Source: Eubacterium sp. MSJ-21 (lineage in GTDB: Bacteria > Bacillota > Clostridia > Lachnospirales > Lachnospiraceae). Taken from it: DNA of 64,000 nucleotides. The first letter of the stretch is position 1. The number at the start of each line of letters is the position of its first letter. Shown here in pieces: positions 63,835 through 64,000 of the stretch. A program made the position numbers and the translations under genes. Location of the stretch: NCBI RefSeq assembly GCF_018918185.1, contig NZ_JAHLPZ010000006.1:124001-188000 (forward strand), written 5' to 3'. The notes under the pieces are model-generated. The model saw only the letters and a program-made list of their open reading frames with translations, was not told the DNA's origin and ran no database searches.

Positions 63835-63936
63835 TTGGAGCTAATCGTCATTTCCTGCTTGCTTTACTCCAACTTCGTTTTTCCTACTCTCTTCCTACTT
63901 GGAGCAAACCACCCTTTCCTGCTCACTTTGCTCCAA
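63835..63936. repeat. Two 38-bp hairpin repeats, 64-bp period
   Basis: Copies at 63835-63872 and 63899-63936 both begin TTGGAGC and end CTCCAA and can form stems (the second TTGGAGCAAA/TTTGCTCCAA, perfect). The middle (TTTCCTGC) is shared. They lie upstream of rdgB. May be a larger repeat array running off the window. Confidence 0.6.
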
Positions 63937-64000
63937 CTCCATTTCTCCAAGCACACCTTGAAGGTCACGAACACCAAAGCCTGCAACCAACATTCATGCA

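Overview
The window looks like chromosome from a Lachnospiraceae-type (Clostridia) Firmicute. This is inferred from moderate GC, strong GGAGG ribosome sites, sigma-A promoters, a CIRCE heat-shock operator, a Firmicute-type LexA box, a PxTG-type cell-wall protein and the aryl 2-oxoacid ferredoxin oxidoreductase plus alpha-galactoside gene sets. No rRNA, tRNA or CRISPR array was seen.

Layout. 1-2.4 kb: two family-2 glycosyltransferases (one cut by the window edge), preceded by a tandem hairpin repeat and a candidate orphan sRNA. 2.7-7.9 kb: trkH-trkA potassium uptake and an OmpR/HisKA two-component pair whose leader is a ~220 bp imperfect palindrome. 7.9-15.9 kb: a small UBA-like membrane protein, an SOS-type YolD/Y-family polymerase operon with a LexA box, a short MurE-like ligase, hsp20 under CIRCE, an alanine/sodium symporter, a cupin, and an XRE regulator divergent from a membrane protein. 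16-25.6 kb: DUF2142 membrane protein with a two-domain glycosyltransferase, pgi, small unknown genes, an RNA uracil methyltransferase and a carboxymuconolactone decarboxylase-like protein. 25.7-33.6 kb: a hybrid histidine kinase behind a c-di-GMP-I riboswitch, then a 1,556-residue wall-anchored surface protein divergent from a MerR-family regulator; the promoter between them has the 19-bp spacer and dyad typical of MerR control. 33.8-38.1 kb: iorA-iorB-paaK-isochorismatase operon. 38.3-47.2 kb: raffinose-type alpha-galactoside operon (binding protein, two permeases, GH36, P-loop kinase, GH13 sucrose phosphorylase-like) with a divergent AraC regulator. 47.3-53 kb: signalling cluster (hybrid kinase, kinase pseudogene, EAL protein, chemoreceptor).

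53.2-60.8 kb is an accessory island: a RelB/RelE-like pair with a shortened toxin, dinD, an orphan HTH gene, a decayed IS3-type element, unknown genes, and a tight three-gene locus of two DUF262 proteins (one with a DUF1524-like HNH end) plus a PD-(D/E)xK-like nuclease. Just upstream of this locus lie the fossil ends of an HTH gene and an HNH nuclease. This is the best candidate for an undescribed system, probably anti-phage or modification-dependent restriction. 61-64 kb returns to housekeeping genes: a second RNA uracil methyltransferase, a YfcE-type phosphodiesterase and RdgB.

Integrated picture: the core genes handle envelope polysaccharide, ion balance and sugar or amino-acid breakdown. 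c-di-GMP links the riboswitch-controlled kinase to the EAL enzyme. All family names are by recognition of motifs in the translations; no database search was possible.
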